From an uncultured Coprococcus sp. (GTDB taxonomy: Bacteria; Bacillota; Clostridia; Lachnospirales; Lachnospiraceae), in contig URJI01000023.1 in NCBI GenBank assembly GCA_900548215.1, positions 1-30,236 of the forward strand: a DNA stretch of 30,236 nucleotides, in the 5' to 3' direction. The notes under the pieces were generated by a model. The model was not told where the DNA came from. It saw nothing but the letters and a program-made list of their open reading frames with translations, and did no database searches. Made by a program: the position numbers and the translations under genes. Below, piece by piece: positions 23,275-30,236 of this stretch (positions are counted from its first letter, which is position 1; each line of letters begins with the position of its first letter).

Positions 23275-23511
23275 ATGAAACCTATCAAAACTATCAAAAA
23301 CGGATGGAACAAATTCACTGTTGTCGTAAAGGATAAAGACTACTCAACAAGAGAGGCCGTACTTTTTGCGATCTGCACATTCCTCACAGGACTTGTGCTC
23401 GGAATGCTCTGCTCCCCTAGAAAGAACCAGACATTCGGCTCATACAACGGAAACTGCAGCGATGGCGGTTGTAACTGCGATTGCGATTATGATGAGGACG
23501 ATTTTGAGTAG
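23275..23511 (+). CDS. Small membrane protein with Cys/Asp-rich tail
   Basis: A 78-residue protein: a basic N-terminal region (1-27), one hydrophobic segment (about 28-46, VLFAICTFLTGLVLGMLCS) and a polar tail. The tail ends CSDGGCNCDCDYDEDDFE, with four Cys among many Asp and Glu residues. This looks like a metal-binding tail. GGAGGG lies 7 bases upstream of the ATG, and a strong terminator follows. A hairpin (AGGGAAA/TTTCCCT, about 23199-23233) lies in the gap after the Crp/Fnr gene. The family is not recognised. Confidence 0.75.
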   Translation: MKPIKTIKNGWNKFTVVVKDKDYSTREAVLFAICTFLTGLVLGMLCSPRKNQTFGSYNGNCSDGGCNCDCDYDEDDFE

Positions 23512-23557
23512 ACTGTGATCCACTTCCTATAGCAGTTTCAAAGTGTCTTCAACACAA

Positions 23558-23599
23558 AAACAACCACTTGATATACACCATGATATCAAGTGGTTGTTT
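23558..23599. terminator. Bidirectional terminator
   Basis: The arms around CAACCACTTGATAT and its complement (23561-23574 and 23584-23597) pair perfectly. They are flanked by A and T runs on both sides, between the convergent genes at 23275 and 23618. Confidence 0.85.
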
Positions 23600-23617
23600 C
23601 ATTAGTAATCATGCTTC

Positions 23618-24079
23618 CTAAAATTCTGTTTTATTTAAATATTTAACATATCTATAGCGTCTGCAACCGTCTCCATCTTTCTTAATGTCGGTAACTATCC
23701 TATGCAACTCTCTCAATGAATCTGATGTAGCATTCTCCTCTGTAGACTTTTCCATATAACAAAGCAGGCTTTTAAGTTCTTCTGTATGACTTTCTTTTGT
23801 GCCACGGGTATACAGATACAATGTTCTGATTCCATCCTCATATGGCATATCCGGCTCCTCAACACACCTGTTCTTCACTGTATAAACCATTCGGTCAAGT
23901 CCAAACGGATCGTATGTTGTAATAAAGATCACAACAACATTTCTGAGGCAACTGTAGTCCTCACATGACGCAAGATTTGCAGAATCGATCTTCGTCTTGT
24001 TCTTTTCGGGATCGCTTTAATCTCCATACTTCTTGTGTGACAAAAGACTTCCCACCAGGAAATCATCCATCAAATTCAT
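23618..24079 (-). pseudogene. Broken Rpn/PD-(D/E)XK nuclease-type gene
   Basis: Rpn (PDDEXK_2) proteins are transposase-like nucleases of about 300 residues that promote recombination. The C-terminal part is intact: VVVIFITTYDPFGLDRMVYT, then CVEEPDMPYEDGIRTLYLYT and LLCYMEKSTEENA, ending at 23618. The N-terminal part begins at the ATG at 24079 (MNLMDDFLVGSLLSHKKYGD), preceded by AGGAGG, and stops at once with TAA. Between them only a short stretch remains (IKAIPKRTR-like), in another frame. The central catalytic region, usually about 80-100 residues, is therefore deleted and at least one more frameshift is present. The gene cannot make a working nuclease. Confidence 0.75.
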
Positions 24080-24301
24080 TTCTTCATAAATCCTCCTTCC
24101 CATAGTACATTAAATACTACAGAACAAGAGAATTCTGCATATACTCTGCTGCTTCAATGCACTATGCTAAAAATGTAAATGTGGTAATTAAAAGCATAGA
24201 ATTCATTGAATTGATAAAAGATTATAAGATCGGCATCCGCCAATTGAATCTCGGAATATATGCTTTGTTCTGAATGTAACAGAATTCACTGACAAATTCA
24301 A

Positions 24302-25459
24302 CTACGGATTACAATTCTTACAAGGCTCGTATCCCTCAGATATAAGCTCATCCCTAGTGGTGGTCCTCTCGGACTTATTTGATTCCTTCATCTGTTTCAC
24401 GCTCCTGCATGACGGTTTATGGAACTTTCCTGTGTTGGTGTTGACTATGTATGTCTCCTCATTTGCTACATCCGACCGGATCTCCGATTTTTCATTGCCA
24501 GTATCTGACTCTGTAGCCTGAATTTCCTCACTTGTTACAACTTCTGCTGCCTGATCATCATCTTGCTCTTCATCACGTCCCTTAGCATCCGTTTCATCGA
24601 CCGCCGCTACATATCCCGGATCCGCCTCACTGTCCCCCGTCGCATAGTCGATCACCACGCCCGGCTGGACATTGTACACATACACATTAAAATATACCCC
24701 GGCACCCTTGTCCTCCACGGACTCAGCCTCCATCAAAACCCCCGAAGCAACAAGATTATCGCCGTCAAATACAGGTGTCACCCTGTACAACACATGATTG
24801 CCTGTACTCTCCACATAATCAGCAACCTCATTTTCAAATGGCAGCATTCCAGTCACATTCAGATACCTTGTTCCGGTTATAAGATTTTTCTCATTTGCAT
24901 TCTCCCCCGCAAGCTTATATGCGATCAAATGGCATCGATTGTACAAATAATTGCCATCTATCCTGTCACTGTACTTCACCGTATGCCATCCCGACGGTTT
25001 CACCATACCGATCTCACCGCGCTCCTTTGTCGGCATAAGTTCTTTGCAGATATTTGCATAAGCCACTCCGCATCTGCCAAGGGAGTCCAGTTCACTGTAA
25101 TTTTCAAATGCTTCGGTGACCAACTCGTCCTCACTGAAGTAAGGCACATTGCCGTTCACCTCACAGTACGCCTTTCCCGAATACTCTGGAATGTCAGCAA
25201 CCCCTACAGCCAAATCAATCTTTTCTTCAGGAGTTTTATCTAAATCTGCAAAATTTTCTGTTGCTAAATTTTTTTCTGCCCCTTTGTTTTTTCCTGTGGC
25301 CACAGTAGTATCTTGTTCAGATTCCGTGTTTTCTTCATCTGCCACAGCATTTCCCTTAACCGCCGATCTGCATCCATCAGTAACACCTGACATGTTACAC
25401 CCGGACATCAGCAGTGCAAATATTGCTACATACAGTACACTGTAAATCTTTCTTTTCAC
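24302..25459 (-). CDS. Extracellular DNA/RNA non-specific endonuclease lipoprotein
   Basis: This is a 385-residue lipoprotein (lipobox Leu-Met-Ser-Gly-Cys21) with a GTG start at 25459, 8 bases after AGGAG. An acidic linker leads to an EndA/NUC-like domain (about 80-270). It contains MVKPSGWHTVKY and YNRCHLIAYKLAGENANEKN, where His177 takes the place of the catalytic His of DRGH and the later Asn binds metal. LITGTRYLNVTGMLPFE follows. After a second acidic linker, residues about 335-385 form a small Cys module (FHKPSCRSVKQM and YEPCKNCNP) like Ada-type zinc modules fused to some secreted nucleases. It probably degrades external DNA for nutrients or in biofilm. Confidence 0.9.
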   Translation of the reverse strand: MKRKIYSVLYVAIFALLMSGCNMSGVTDGCRSAVKGNAVADEENTESEQDTTVATGKNKGAEKNLATENFADLDKTPEEKIDLAVGVADIPEYSGKAYCEVNGNVPYFSEDELVTEAFENYSELDSLGRCGVAYANICKELMPTKERGEIGMVKPSGWHTVKYSDRIDGNYLYNRCHLIAYKLAGENANEKNLITGTRYLNVTGMLPFENEVADYVESTGNHVLYRVTPVFDGDNLVASGVLMEAESVEDKGAGVYFNVYVYNVQPGVVIDYATGDSEADPGYVAAVDETDAKGRDEEQDDDQAAEVVTSEEIQATESDTGNEKSEIRSDVANEETYIVNTNTGKFHKPSCRSVKQMKESNKSERTTTRDELISEGYEPCKNCNP

Positions 25460-25533
25460 ACCACGTTCTCCTATCTGTAAACGTTATCCCACATATTTAC
25501 ACCCTATTTAAGTTAGGCTGTCTGCTGCTTTAT

Positions 25534-25551
25534 ATAATAATAATAATAATT
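25534..25551. repeat. Short (TAA)n microsatellite in a 313-bp gap
   Basis: Six trinucleotide units (ATA-type) lie upstream of the DNase gene. The gap 25460-25772 otherwise holds AT-rich promoter-type DNA and the terminator at 25663-25694; I see no gene in it. Confidence 0.6.
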
Positions 25552-25662
25552 CTTAATAACATTCTACATTTTGTTACCCATTTTGTGAATACATCCATGC
25601 ATAAAACCTAAATGTAAAACAAAGAGTTTTGACCATCCTCTATAATTATCAACAACAAAAAA

Positions 25663-25694
25663 GAGGATATCTACCACATACGATACATATCCTC
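25663..25694 (-). terminator. Terminator of the ferritin-like gene
   Basis: GAGGATAT (25663-25670) pairs with ATATCCTC (25687-25694). On the minus strand the stem is followed by TTTTTTGTTGTT. Confidence 0.75.
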
Positions 25695-25772
25695 CATTGT
25701 TAATATTCATTTGGAAACTCTATCAACCCGTCCGTATTTCACAGACTGTATTGACAGATTTCAGAATTTTCC

Positions 25773-26231
25773 CTACACCATCCCATTTGCAACCTTATAC
25801 TTGTAAAGCATCTCTGCGTGGTTCTGCTCCTCGATCTGTATGTCAGCCAGAAGCTTTCTGACCGCACTCTCACCAAATGCAAATATCTCTCCGTTGTATT
25901 CTCCTGACACAAGCTTTTCAGTGCCAATACAGTCGGTTGCAAGAAATGCATCATTCTTCTTGTCCTCGGAATCGTCCATCATCTTGTATGTCTGCTTAGG
26001 CTCATAGTCTTTGCCGTCGCAGTCATTACAGTCGCACTGAGGAACCTGGCCATCAAGGACCTGGGTGAGTGAATCGTAATGCTTCTGCTCCTCCTTCTGT
26101 ATAGTCTGAAACAGATTTTTCAGTTCAGGATCCTTCGCCTGTTCTGCGTATCGTCCGTACTTCTCCACACATGACTTCTCCTGTGTCTGGAGATCCTGGA
26201 TAACTGTCTTCTCTTTCTCTTTTAATATCAT
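25773..26231 (-). CDS. Ferritin-like (CotF/rubrerythrin-type) protein
   Basis: A 152-residue protein predicted to form a four-helix bundle. Helix 1 has Glu18 in QTQEKSCVEKY, and helix 2 has the EEQKH motif (47-51). Helix 4 repeats it as IEEQNHAEML. These are carboxylate and His ligands of a diiron site. Between the halves is a Cys/Asp loop (VPQCDCNDCDGKDY). The proteins are known as spore-coat CotF-like or ferritin-like in Clostridia. The likely role is oxygen or peroxide protection, or spore coat; the sequence does not decide. An AAAGGGG ribosome site precedes the ATG. Confidence 0.83.
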   Translation of the reverse strand: MILKEKEKTVIQDLQTQEKSCVEKYGRYAEQAKDPELKNLFQTIQKEEQKHYDSLTQVLDGQVPQCDCNDCDGKDYEPKQTYKMMDDSEDKKNDAFLATDCIGTEKLVSGEYNGEIFAFGESAVRKLLADIQIEEQNHAEMLYKYKVANGMV

Positions 26232-26369
26232 AGCAATACCCCTTTCCTATGAAAAACTTCTTCTGACATTTCATATTGCATAGATATTATTGACCCAATT
26301 CCATCTTTTCTATTCTTATATTTTTAAAATATTCCAACAGCCGCCCAACACACCCAGTTACCTATAATA

Positions 26370-27146
26370 TTATCTCTGAAGCTTTACCAGCGCAGCACCA
26401 TACGCCACATACATAACAACCAGAACTATGCTCACCGCAGCCACTGGCAGCACCCCCGTGTCAAATGCAAACATACACACAAATGTGATCACCCACAGCA
26501 CAAAACACGCCTTGATCCCAGCCAAAAAACCTTTCTTCGACGATCTCGCCGCCATGATAAGCTCTGCCTCATCTGAGGACTGCTCCCAGTCCCGCCTGAA
26601 ATTCACATCAAATATATTTCCCTTTTTCTCAGGATTAAGCCTCTTCTCCTCATCCACCAGAAGCTTTTCCGCCACGCAGTACAGAACAAGTGTCACCATG
26701 AATATCAGCTCAGAAAGTATTGCATACCACGTAAACTTTGCGGCGCCGCCCGTTCTTTCAGCGGCATATATACATATCGGAAACACAAGAAAACCTGTAA
26801 ATGCCGCCATACACGGAAGAAACGATGCAAGTGTTATCTTTCTCTCGATCCCATCGATCACATCCTCATCATCGCCATCCCAGGATTTCACCGCCGACTT
26901 TATCCTGCCATACATAACAAATGTAACTATAAATAAAGCAGCCATGGCCACCGTATATACAATCGGCAGTGTCACCGATATGAGTCTCCACATCGAATCC
27001 CAGTCAATGCTTTCCAGCGTCTCTTTATTTGCCCCAACCTGCCGGCCGGCAAAAAAACCGCCTATCAAACTGCCAAGAACAATGACTGCAAATATAACAT
27101 ATATCTTCACATTACTCTTCTTCAATTTCTTTTCCGTATCTCTCAT
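26370..27146 (-). CDS. DUF3169-like membrane protein
   Basis: A 258-residue protein with about six membrane segments in pairs and an amphipathic C-terminal region. The EEKRLNPEKKGNIFDVNFRRDWEQSSDEAELIMAARSSKKGF stretch resembles DUF3169 proteins (assignment from memory). Such proteins are often encoded directly after a small XRE regulator, as here: the start overlaps the regulator stop by 4 bases. The function is unknown. Confidence 0.75.
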   Translation of the reverse strand: MRDTEKKLKKSNVKIYVIFAVIVLGSLIGGFFAGRQVGANKETLESIDWDSMWRLISVTLPIVYTVAMAALFIVTFVMYGRIKSAVKSWDGDDEDVIDGIERKITLASFLPCMAAFTGFLVFPICIYAAERTGGAAKFTWYAILSELIFMVTLVLYCVAEKLLVDEEKRLNPEKKGNIFDVNFRRDWEQSSDEAELIMAARSSKKGFLAGIKACFVLWVITFVCMFAFDTGVLPVAAVSIVLVVMYVAYGAALVKLQR

Positions 27147-27352
27147 GTCCTATCCTCCTCATACTGGAAAATATCCTCCACACTCACGCCACACACCTTT
27201 GCGATCTTAAGCGCAAGTGTCACCGATGGGCTGTAATCTCCCCTCTCTATCTGGCTTATCGTCTGTCTTGATGTCTGCACCAATACGCCCATCTCCTGCT
27301 GATTCACACCCAGCTTGGCCCTGTATTCCTTAAGCCTGTTGTACAACGGCAT
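27143..27352 (-). CDS. Small XRE-family DNA-binding regulator
   Basis: From the ATG at 27352 the protein has 69 residues, essentially one helix-turn-helix domain (MPLYNRLKEYRAKLGVNQQEMG, TSRQTISQIERGDYSPSVTLALKIA, VSVEDIFQYEE). GGAGGTGAT lies about 8 bases upstream; the longer reading from 27421 runs into the previous gene. It is 16 bases after the gene at 27369 and overlaps the DUF3169-like gene. It probably controls this operon, perhaps through the GACAA/TTGTC sites at 28184-28272, which is inference. Confidence 0.9.
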   Translation of the reverse strand: MPLYNRLKEYRAKLGVNQQEMGVLVQTSRQTISQIERGDYSPSVTLALKIAKVCGVSVEDIFQYEEDRT

Positions 27353-27368
27353 CCATATCACCTCCAGC

Positions 27369-28157
27369 TTATTTATCCACGTGGTTTTCATCATCACCAA
27401 CTTTTGTATGACTCGCACCACTGTTCCTTTTGGCAGGATTCACACCGATGTTCTCTTCATCCACATCACTGTTTTTTATTTCGTCCATACCGTCAACCTC
27501 ATTCATCTCATGCTCCGCAAATCTGTGAGTGGACGTCCCCCAGATCATCCCGAAACTTATTCCAAAACACACCCCTAACGATATTCCAAGCGCAATATTG
27601 TCAAGCAGCATTCCGTAAATTATTCCAAGTGCAATTCCCATTATGAGTCCATACGGTATACCTGTGGTCTTTTCGCGCCGGCAGACGTATATCCTGTCCT
27701 TCCAGATAAATCCATCACTCTTTCCATCGCCAAATACGTCTATCACATTCTGGTACACATCGCTGTGAGCCACCTCCATCATATCATCGGCAAGCTTCTC
27801 CACCTCAGGATGAATATATGACTTTATGAGTTTATATATGCCCAGTGTATCTTTTCCCGTGTCAGGTTCAGGACTTATCTCTCCCTTAGGGATCTCCGTC
27901 TTTTCAAATAAAAAACAACTCCACATCTGCTTACCCTTAAAAAAACCCATGACTGGCAAGCCATTTTTCAGGTTATCCCGCACCTCCCTCTCAAGCTCTC
28001 CCATATCACATACTGCTGTCAAGACATCTCCAAGTTTATTCTTCTTCAACATCTTTTCTGTGATTGGAATATCAGAATAACCTTTCACCTGTGTCTTCAA
28101 CTTGTCAATATTATTATCACCAACTGGCATCTTAAACAACTTTCTCAATTGTTCCAC
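27369..28157 (-). CDS. Unknown protein with C-terminal glycine-zipper membrane segments
   Basis: From the GTG at 28157 the protein has 262 residues. A soluble N-terminal half (about 1-165) contains VKGYSDIPITEKML, a Leu-rich helix and PVMGFFKGKQMW. Two or three short Gly-rich hydrophobic segments (GIPYGLIMGIALGIIYGML, IALGISLGVCFGISFGMIWG) come next, then an acidic, Asn/Asp-rich tail. AGGAGG is 7 bases before this GTG but only 1 base from the ATG at 28163, which decides the start. The annotated-looking frame from 28259 includes the promoter, so it is too long. It is the first gene of the operon with the XRE and DUF3169-like genes. The function is not recognised. Confidence 0.75.
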   Translation of the reverse strand: MEQLRKLFKMPVGDNNIDKLKTQVKGYSDIPITEKMLKKNKLGDVLTAVCDMGELEREVRDNLKNGLPVMGFFKGKQMWSCFLFEKTEIPKGEISPEPDTGKDTLGIYKLIKSYIHPEVEKLADDMMEVAHSDVYQNVIDVFGDGKSDGFIWKDRIYVCRREKTTGIPYGLIMGIALGIIYGMLLDNIALGISLGVCFGISFGMIWGTSTHRFAEHEMNEVDGMDEIKNSDVDEENIGVNPAKRNSGASHTKVGDDENHVDK

Positions 28158-28183
28158 ACCCATTCCTCCTGCCCTTGATTTAA

Positions 28184-28272
28184 TGACAACTATAGTTGTC
28201 AAATCCATATGTCTGGAGTATAGCAAATGACAAGGAAAGTTGTCAATAGTTTTTGACAACTTTTCTTGTCAT
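28184..28272 (-). promoter_or_regulatory. Promoter with dense TGACAA/TTGTCA operator array
   Basis: On the minus strand TTGACA (28246-28241) and TATACT (28222-28217), 18 bases apart, make a good promoter. Two sets of repeats overlap it. One is an 18-bp perfect palindrome TGACAACTATAGTTGTCA (28184-28201), at about +10 to +26. The other is a 20-bp inverted repeat matching at 19 of 20 positions (arms 28227-28246 and 28253-28272, 6-base spacer) that covers the -35. In all there are six TGACAA/TTGTCA half sites in 89 bases, a clear repressor-type layout. Confidence 0.8.
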
Positions 28273-28294
28273 ATTTACATCGTATACAAATAAA

Positions 28295-28331
28295 GACCAG
28301 ATACCTGACTTTCATCTGCAGATATCTGGCC
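28295..28331 (-). terminator. Terminator after the LRR remnant
   Basis: GACCAGATA and TATCTGGCC form a stem (one wobble pair). On the minus strand TTTATTTG follows. Confidence 0.65.
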
Positions 28332-28354
28332 TTACCTTATTCCTGTTCATCAAA

Positions 28355-28516
28355 CTATTTGACGGTCATATTTTTTGTGACTCCCCTTTCATGCAGGAAC
28401 TTCTTGTATTCTGATTTTTTACCCTCCGGTACTGTTATAACCGTCTGCGGTGAAATGCCTGCAAACGCCTTTGCTCCCACCGTGGAAAAGGTCACTTGGT
28501 GCCATAACTGGTCTGA
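28355..28516 (-). pseudogene. C-terminal remnant of a leucine-rich-repeat (BspA-like) protein
   Basis: The minus-strand frame, open from a stop at 28519-28517 to TAG at 28357-28355, encodes 53 residues. They include VGAKAFAGISPQTVITVPEG, then KSEYKKFLHERGV and NMTVK. This is the typical last repeat and C-cap of BspA-like LRR surface proteins of gut Firmicutes (GAKAF, then I-V-P, then Y-K-lxxxG). No start codon or upstream repeats are present, so it is the tail of a lost gene. It keeps its terminator. Confidence 0.75.
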
Positions 28517-28552
28517 TCAAACCTAGCATCGTTATATTTCGCAAACAGACAG

Positions 28553-29458
28553 CTATAACAGATCTACACTGAAATATCTCTCAGCCCTGTCTGCCATAAC
28601 CGTAGCTATAACCTTATCTTTCCCATACTTTTCCGCCATCTGCATAGCTGCCCATACATTTGCCCCTGAAGAGGTTCCAACAAGAAGTCCCTGCTTTCTT
28701 GCAAGCATTCTCGCAGTCTGTATAGCATCATCATCTGCAACCTCAACAACATCAGTTATCATATCTGTATCGAGTACATCCGGTATAAATCCATCACCGA
28801 TACCCTGTATCTTATGGATTCCCGGACCATCTCCATGCAGTGCTGACACTCCCTTAGGCTCAACAGCAACAATCTTAGTATCCGGATTCTTCTCCAACAG
28901 ATACTTCGCTATACCTTGAAGAGTACCTCCACTTCCGACCCCAGACACATATATATCAATCTTCTGGCCAAGCTGTTCACACATCTCAACCGCTGTTGTG
29001 CGATAATGTGTATCAGGATTTGCCTGATTGACAAACTGCTGTGGCATAAAATACTTCTCTGGATCAGATTCTGCTATTTCATTTGCCTTATCAACAGCTC
29101 CACCGATACTCAGAACTGGATCGGTAAGTACAAGTTCCGCACCAAATGCCCTGATAACCTTCTTCCGCTCCTCACTCATATTCTCCGGCATAACAATTAT
29201 CACTTTATAACCTTTCTGAACACCACAGAGTGCAAGTCCTATACCGGTATTGCCACTCGTAGGCTCTATGACAGTCATTCCTGGCTTGAGTTTTCCCTCA
29301 GCTTCAGCTGCCTCTAACATGTTTTTTGCAATCCTGTCCTTAATACTTCCTCCAGGATTAAGAAATTCTGCCTTTGCAAATATATTGTATCCTGTTGACT
29401 TTTCCAGGCACATAAGTGGCGTATTCCCTATCAGATCAAGCACGTTATTATAATACAT
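28553..29458 (-). CDS. cysK: Cysteine synthase / O-acetylserine sulfhydrylase
   Basis: CysK makes cysteine from O-acetylserine and sulfide with pyridoxal phosphate. The 301-residue protein has the PLP lysine in NPGGSIKDRIA (Lys40). It also has the substrate loop PTSGNTGIG (67-75), the phosphate-binding GVGSGGTLQGIAKYL and GTSSGANVWAA. The end reads MADRAERYFSVDLL, where most relatives have PDTGERY, a mild deviation in the C-terminal active-site loop. Starting MYYNNVLDLIGNTPL is normal. AGAAGGGG precedes the ATG. Confidence 0.93.
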   Translation of the reverse strand: MYYNNVLDLIGNTPLMCLEKSTGYNIFAKAEFLNPGGSIKDRIAKNMLEAAEAEGKLKPGMTVIEPTSGNTGIGLALCGVQKGYKVIIVMPENMSEERKKVIRAFGAELVLTDPVLSIGGAVDKANEIAESDPEKYFMPQQFVNQANPDTHYRTTAVEMCEQLGQKIDIYVSGVGSGGTLQGIAKYLLEKNPDTKIVAVEPKGVSALHGDGPGIHKIQGIGDGFIPDVLDTDMITDVVEVADDDAIQTARMLARKQGLLVGTSSGANVWAAMQMAEKYGKDKVIATVMADRAERYFSVDLL

Positions 29459-29603
29459 ATTAACCCCTTCTTCTCTTTACTTTATATTATATTATTTTAC
29501 ATATTTTTCCACCAAAGTCACTATAAAATATATAAACCAGCACTCCAAACAACTGCTTATCATGACAGCTATGCTTGTAAAATATATTTTTCCTTACATA
29601 CAT

Positions 29604-29640
29604 AAAAAAACCCAGAAAGCTTGATCTTTCAAGTTTCTGA
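29604..29640 (-). terminator. Terminator after tRNA-Trp
   Basis: CAGAAAGCTTGA (29613-29624) pairs with TCAAGTTTCTG (29629-29639) with one bulge. On the minus strand a run of seven Ts follows. Confidence 0.8.
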
Positions 29641-29651
29641 GCTTTAAATAA

Positions 29652-29722
29652 CAGGGGATGAGGGAATCGAACCCCCACCAAAAGTTTTGGAGACTCCTAT
29701 CATACCATTTGACCAATCCCCT
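29652..29722 (-). tRNA. tRNA-Trp (CCA)
   Basis: The 71-base minus-strand sequence folds as a tRNA. The acceptor AGGGGAT pairs fully with ATCCCCT, with discriminator G as expected for Trp. The D stem is GTCA/TGAT. The anticodon stem is GGAGT/ACTTT with loop CTCCAAA (anticodon CCA), and the T arm is GGGGG-TTCGATT-CCCTC. The 3' CCA is not encoded (GTTA follows). It lies between the 23S gene and cysK. Confidence 0.93.
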
Positions 29723-29750
29723 ATATTTCATATTATCTTTATATACAGAA

Positions 29751-29782
29751 AAAATTTAACACCTGTTGTAGCGTTAAATTTT
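29751..29782 (-). terminator. AT-rich hairpin after the rRNA gene
   Basis: AAAATTTAAC (29751-29760) and GTTAAATTTT (29773-29782) are perfect arms. On the minus strand the stem runs into TTTTTCTG, fitting an rRNA-operon terminator upstream of the tRNA. The interval 29783-29962 shows no 5S-like sequence. Confidence 0.5.
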
Positions 29783-29962
29783 CCGGGTACATATTCTGTA
29801 CCTTCAGAATTTCACACAGAAAGTTAGTAACCTAACCCCATCTATCAACCAATGACATTTCCAAGTAAACTTTATTCTTTACTTTGTATGCTTTTGATTT
29901 CTGCTCCTTGCAGATATCTAGCACACTTGCGTATCTCCAAAGCTTATCTCTTAGAAACCTCT

Positions 29963-30236
<274 letters not shown>

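Noticed and set aside
24157..24273. 38-aa plus-strand frame (starts MHYAKN, ends IYALF)
   Set aside because: The composition is protein-like, but there is no ribosome site or recognisable family. It might be a gene fragment near the broken Rpn gene.
28266..28526. 86-aa plus-strand frame
   Set aside because: It is the shadow of the LRR remnant and its terminator on the other strand.

Overview
The window looks like chromosome of a low-to-moderate GC anaerobic Firmicute, most likely a gut Lachnospiraceae member (Coprococcus/Roseburia/Eubacterium type). The evidence is a glycyl-radical class III ribonucleotide reductase, an Agr-type peptide-signalling locus, several Clostridia-style lipoproteins, strong AGGAGG ribosome sites and no aerobic respiration genes. 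The species call is inference. Most genes lie on the minus strand. The plus-strand exceptions are the Agr-like operon, nrdD, a Crp/Fnr regulator and one small membrane protein.

Positions 1-4350 are the most unusual part. A membrane-anchored protein and a frameshifted small secreted protein on the minus strand are divergent from a three-gene plus-strand operon: an AgrB-like protein, a LytTR response regulator and a GHKL histidine kinase. A near-perfect 28-bp dyad sits between the two units, with LytTR-like direct repeats in equivalent places relative to both putative promoters. No AgrD peptide is visible, and the AgrB-like protein has Asp where the catalytic His should be.

Positions 4474-8200 hold purC (minus) and nrdD (plus). 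nrdD has a good promoter and two NrdR boxes. Positions 8282-16506 are a minus-strand run: two paralogous lipoproteins, a small membrane protein, a split ThrE-type exporter, a membrane protein, truA, a sugar O-acetyltransferase and a hemolysin III/PAQR protein. Between truA and the acetyltransferase lies an 87-bp inverted repeat. Positions 16665-20507 hold an ABC-2 exporter pair and a MATE efflux pump framed by GGGGTCAGGCCCC palindromic elements.

Positions 20744-23169 form a compact redox/nitrosative-stress-type module: a Cys-motif helical protein, a 4Fe-4S ferredoxin-like protein and a divergent Crp/Fnr regulator. An 18-bp palindrome sits at -41.5 of the ferredoxin promoter and over the -35 of the regulator promoter. 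Then come a Cys/Asp-tailed membrane peptide, a broken Rpn/PDDEXK-type gene, an extracellular DNase lipoprotein and a ferritin-like protein. They are followed by a three-gene operon (unknown membrane protein, XRE regulator, DUF3169-like protein) behind a dense GACAA/TTGTC operator array, and by a leucine-rich-repeat gene remnant and cysK. The right edge has tRNA-Trp(CCA) and the 3' end of a 23S rRNA gene on the minus strand, with no recognisable 5S gene between them.
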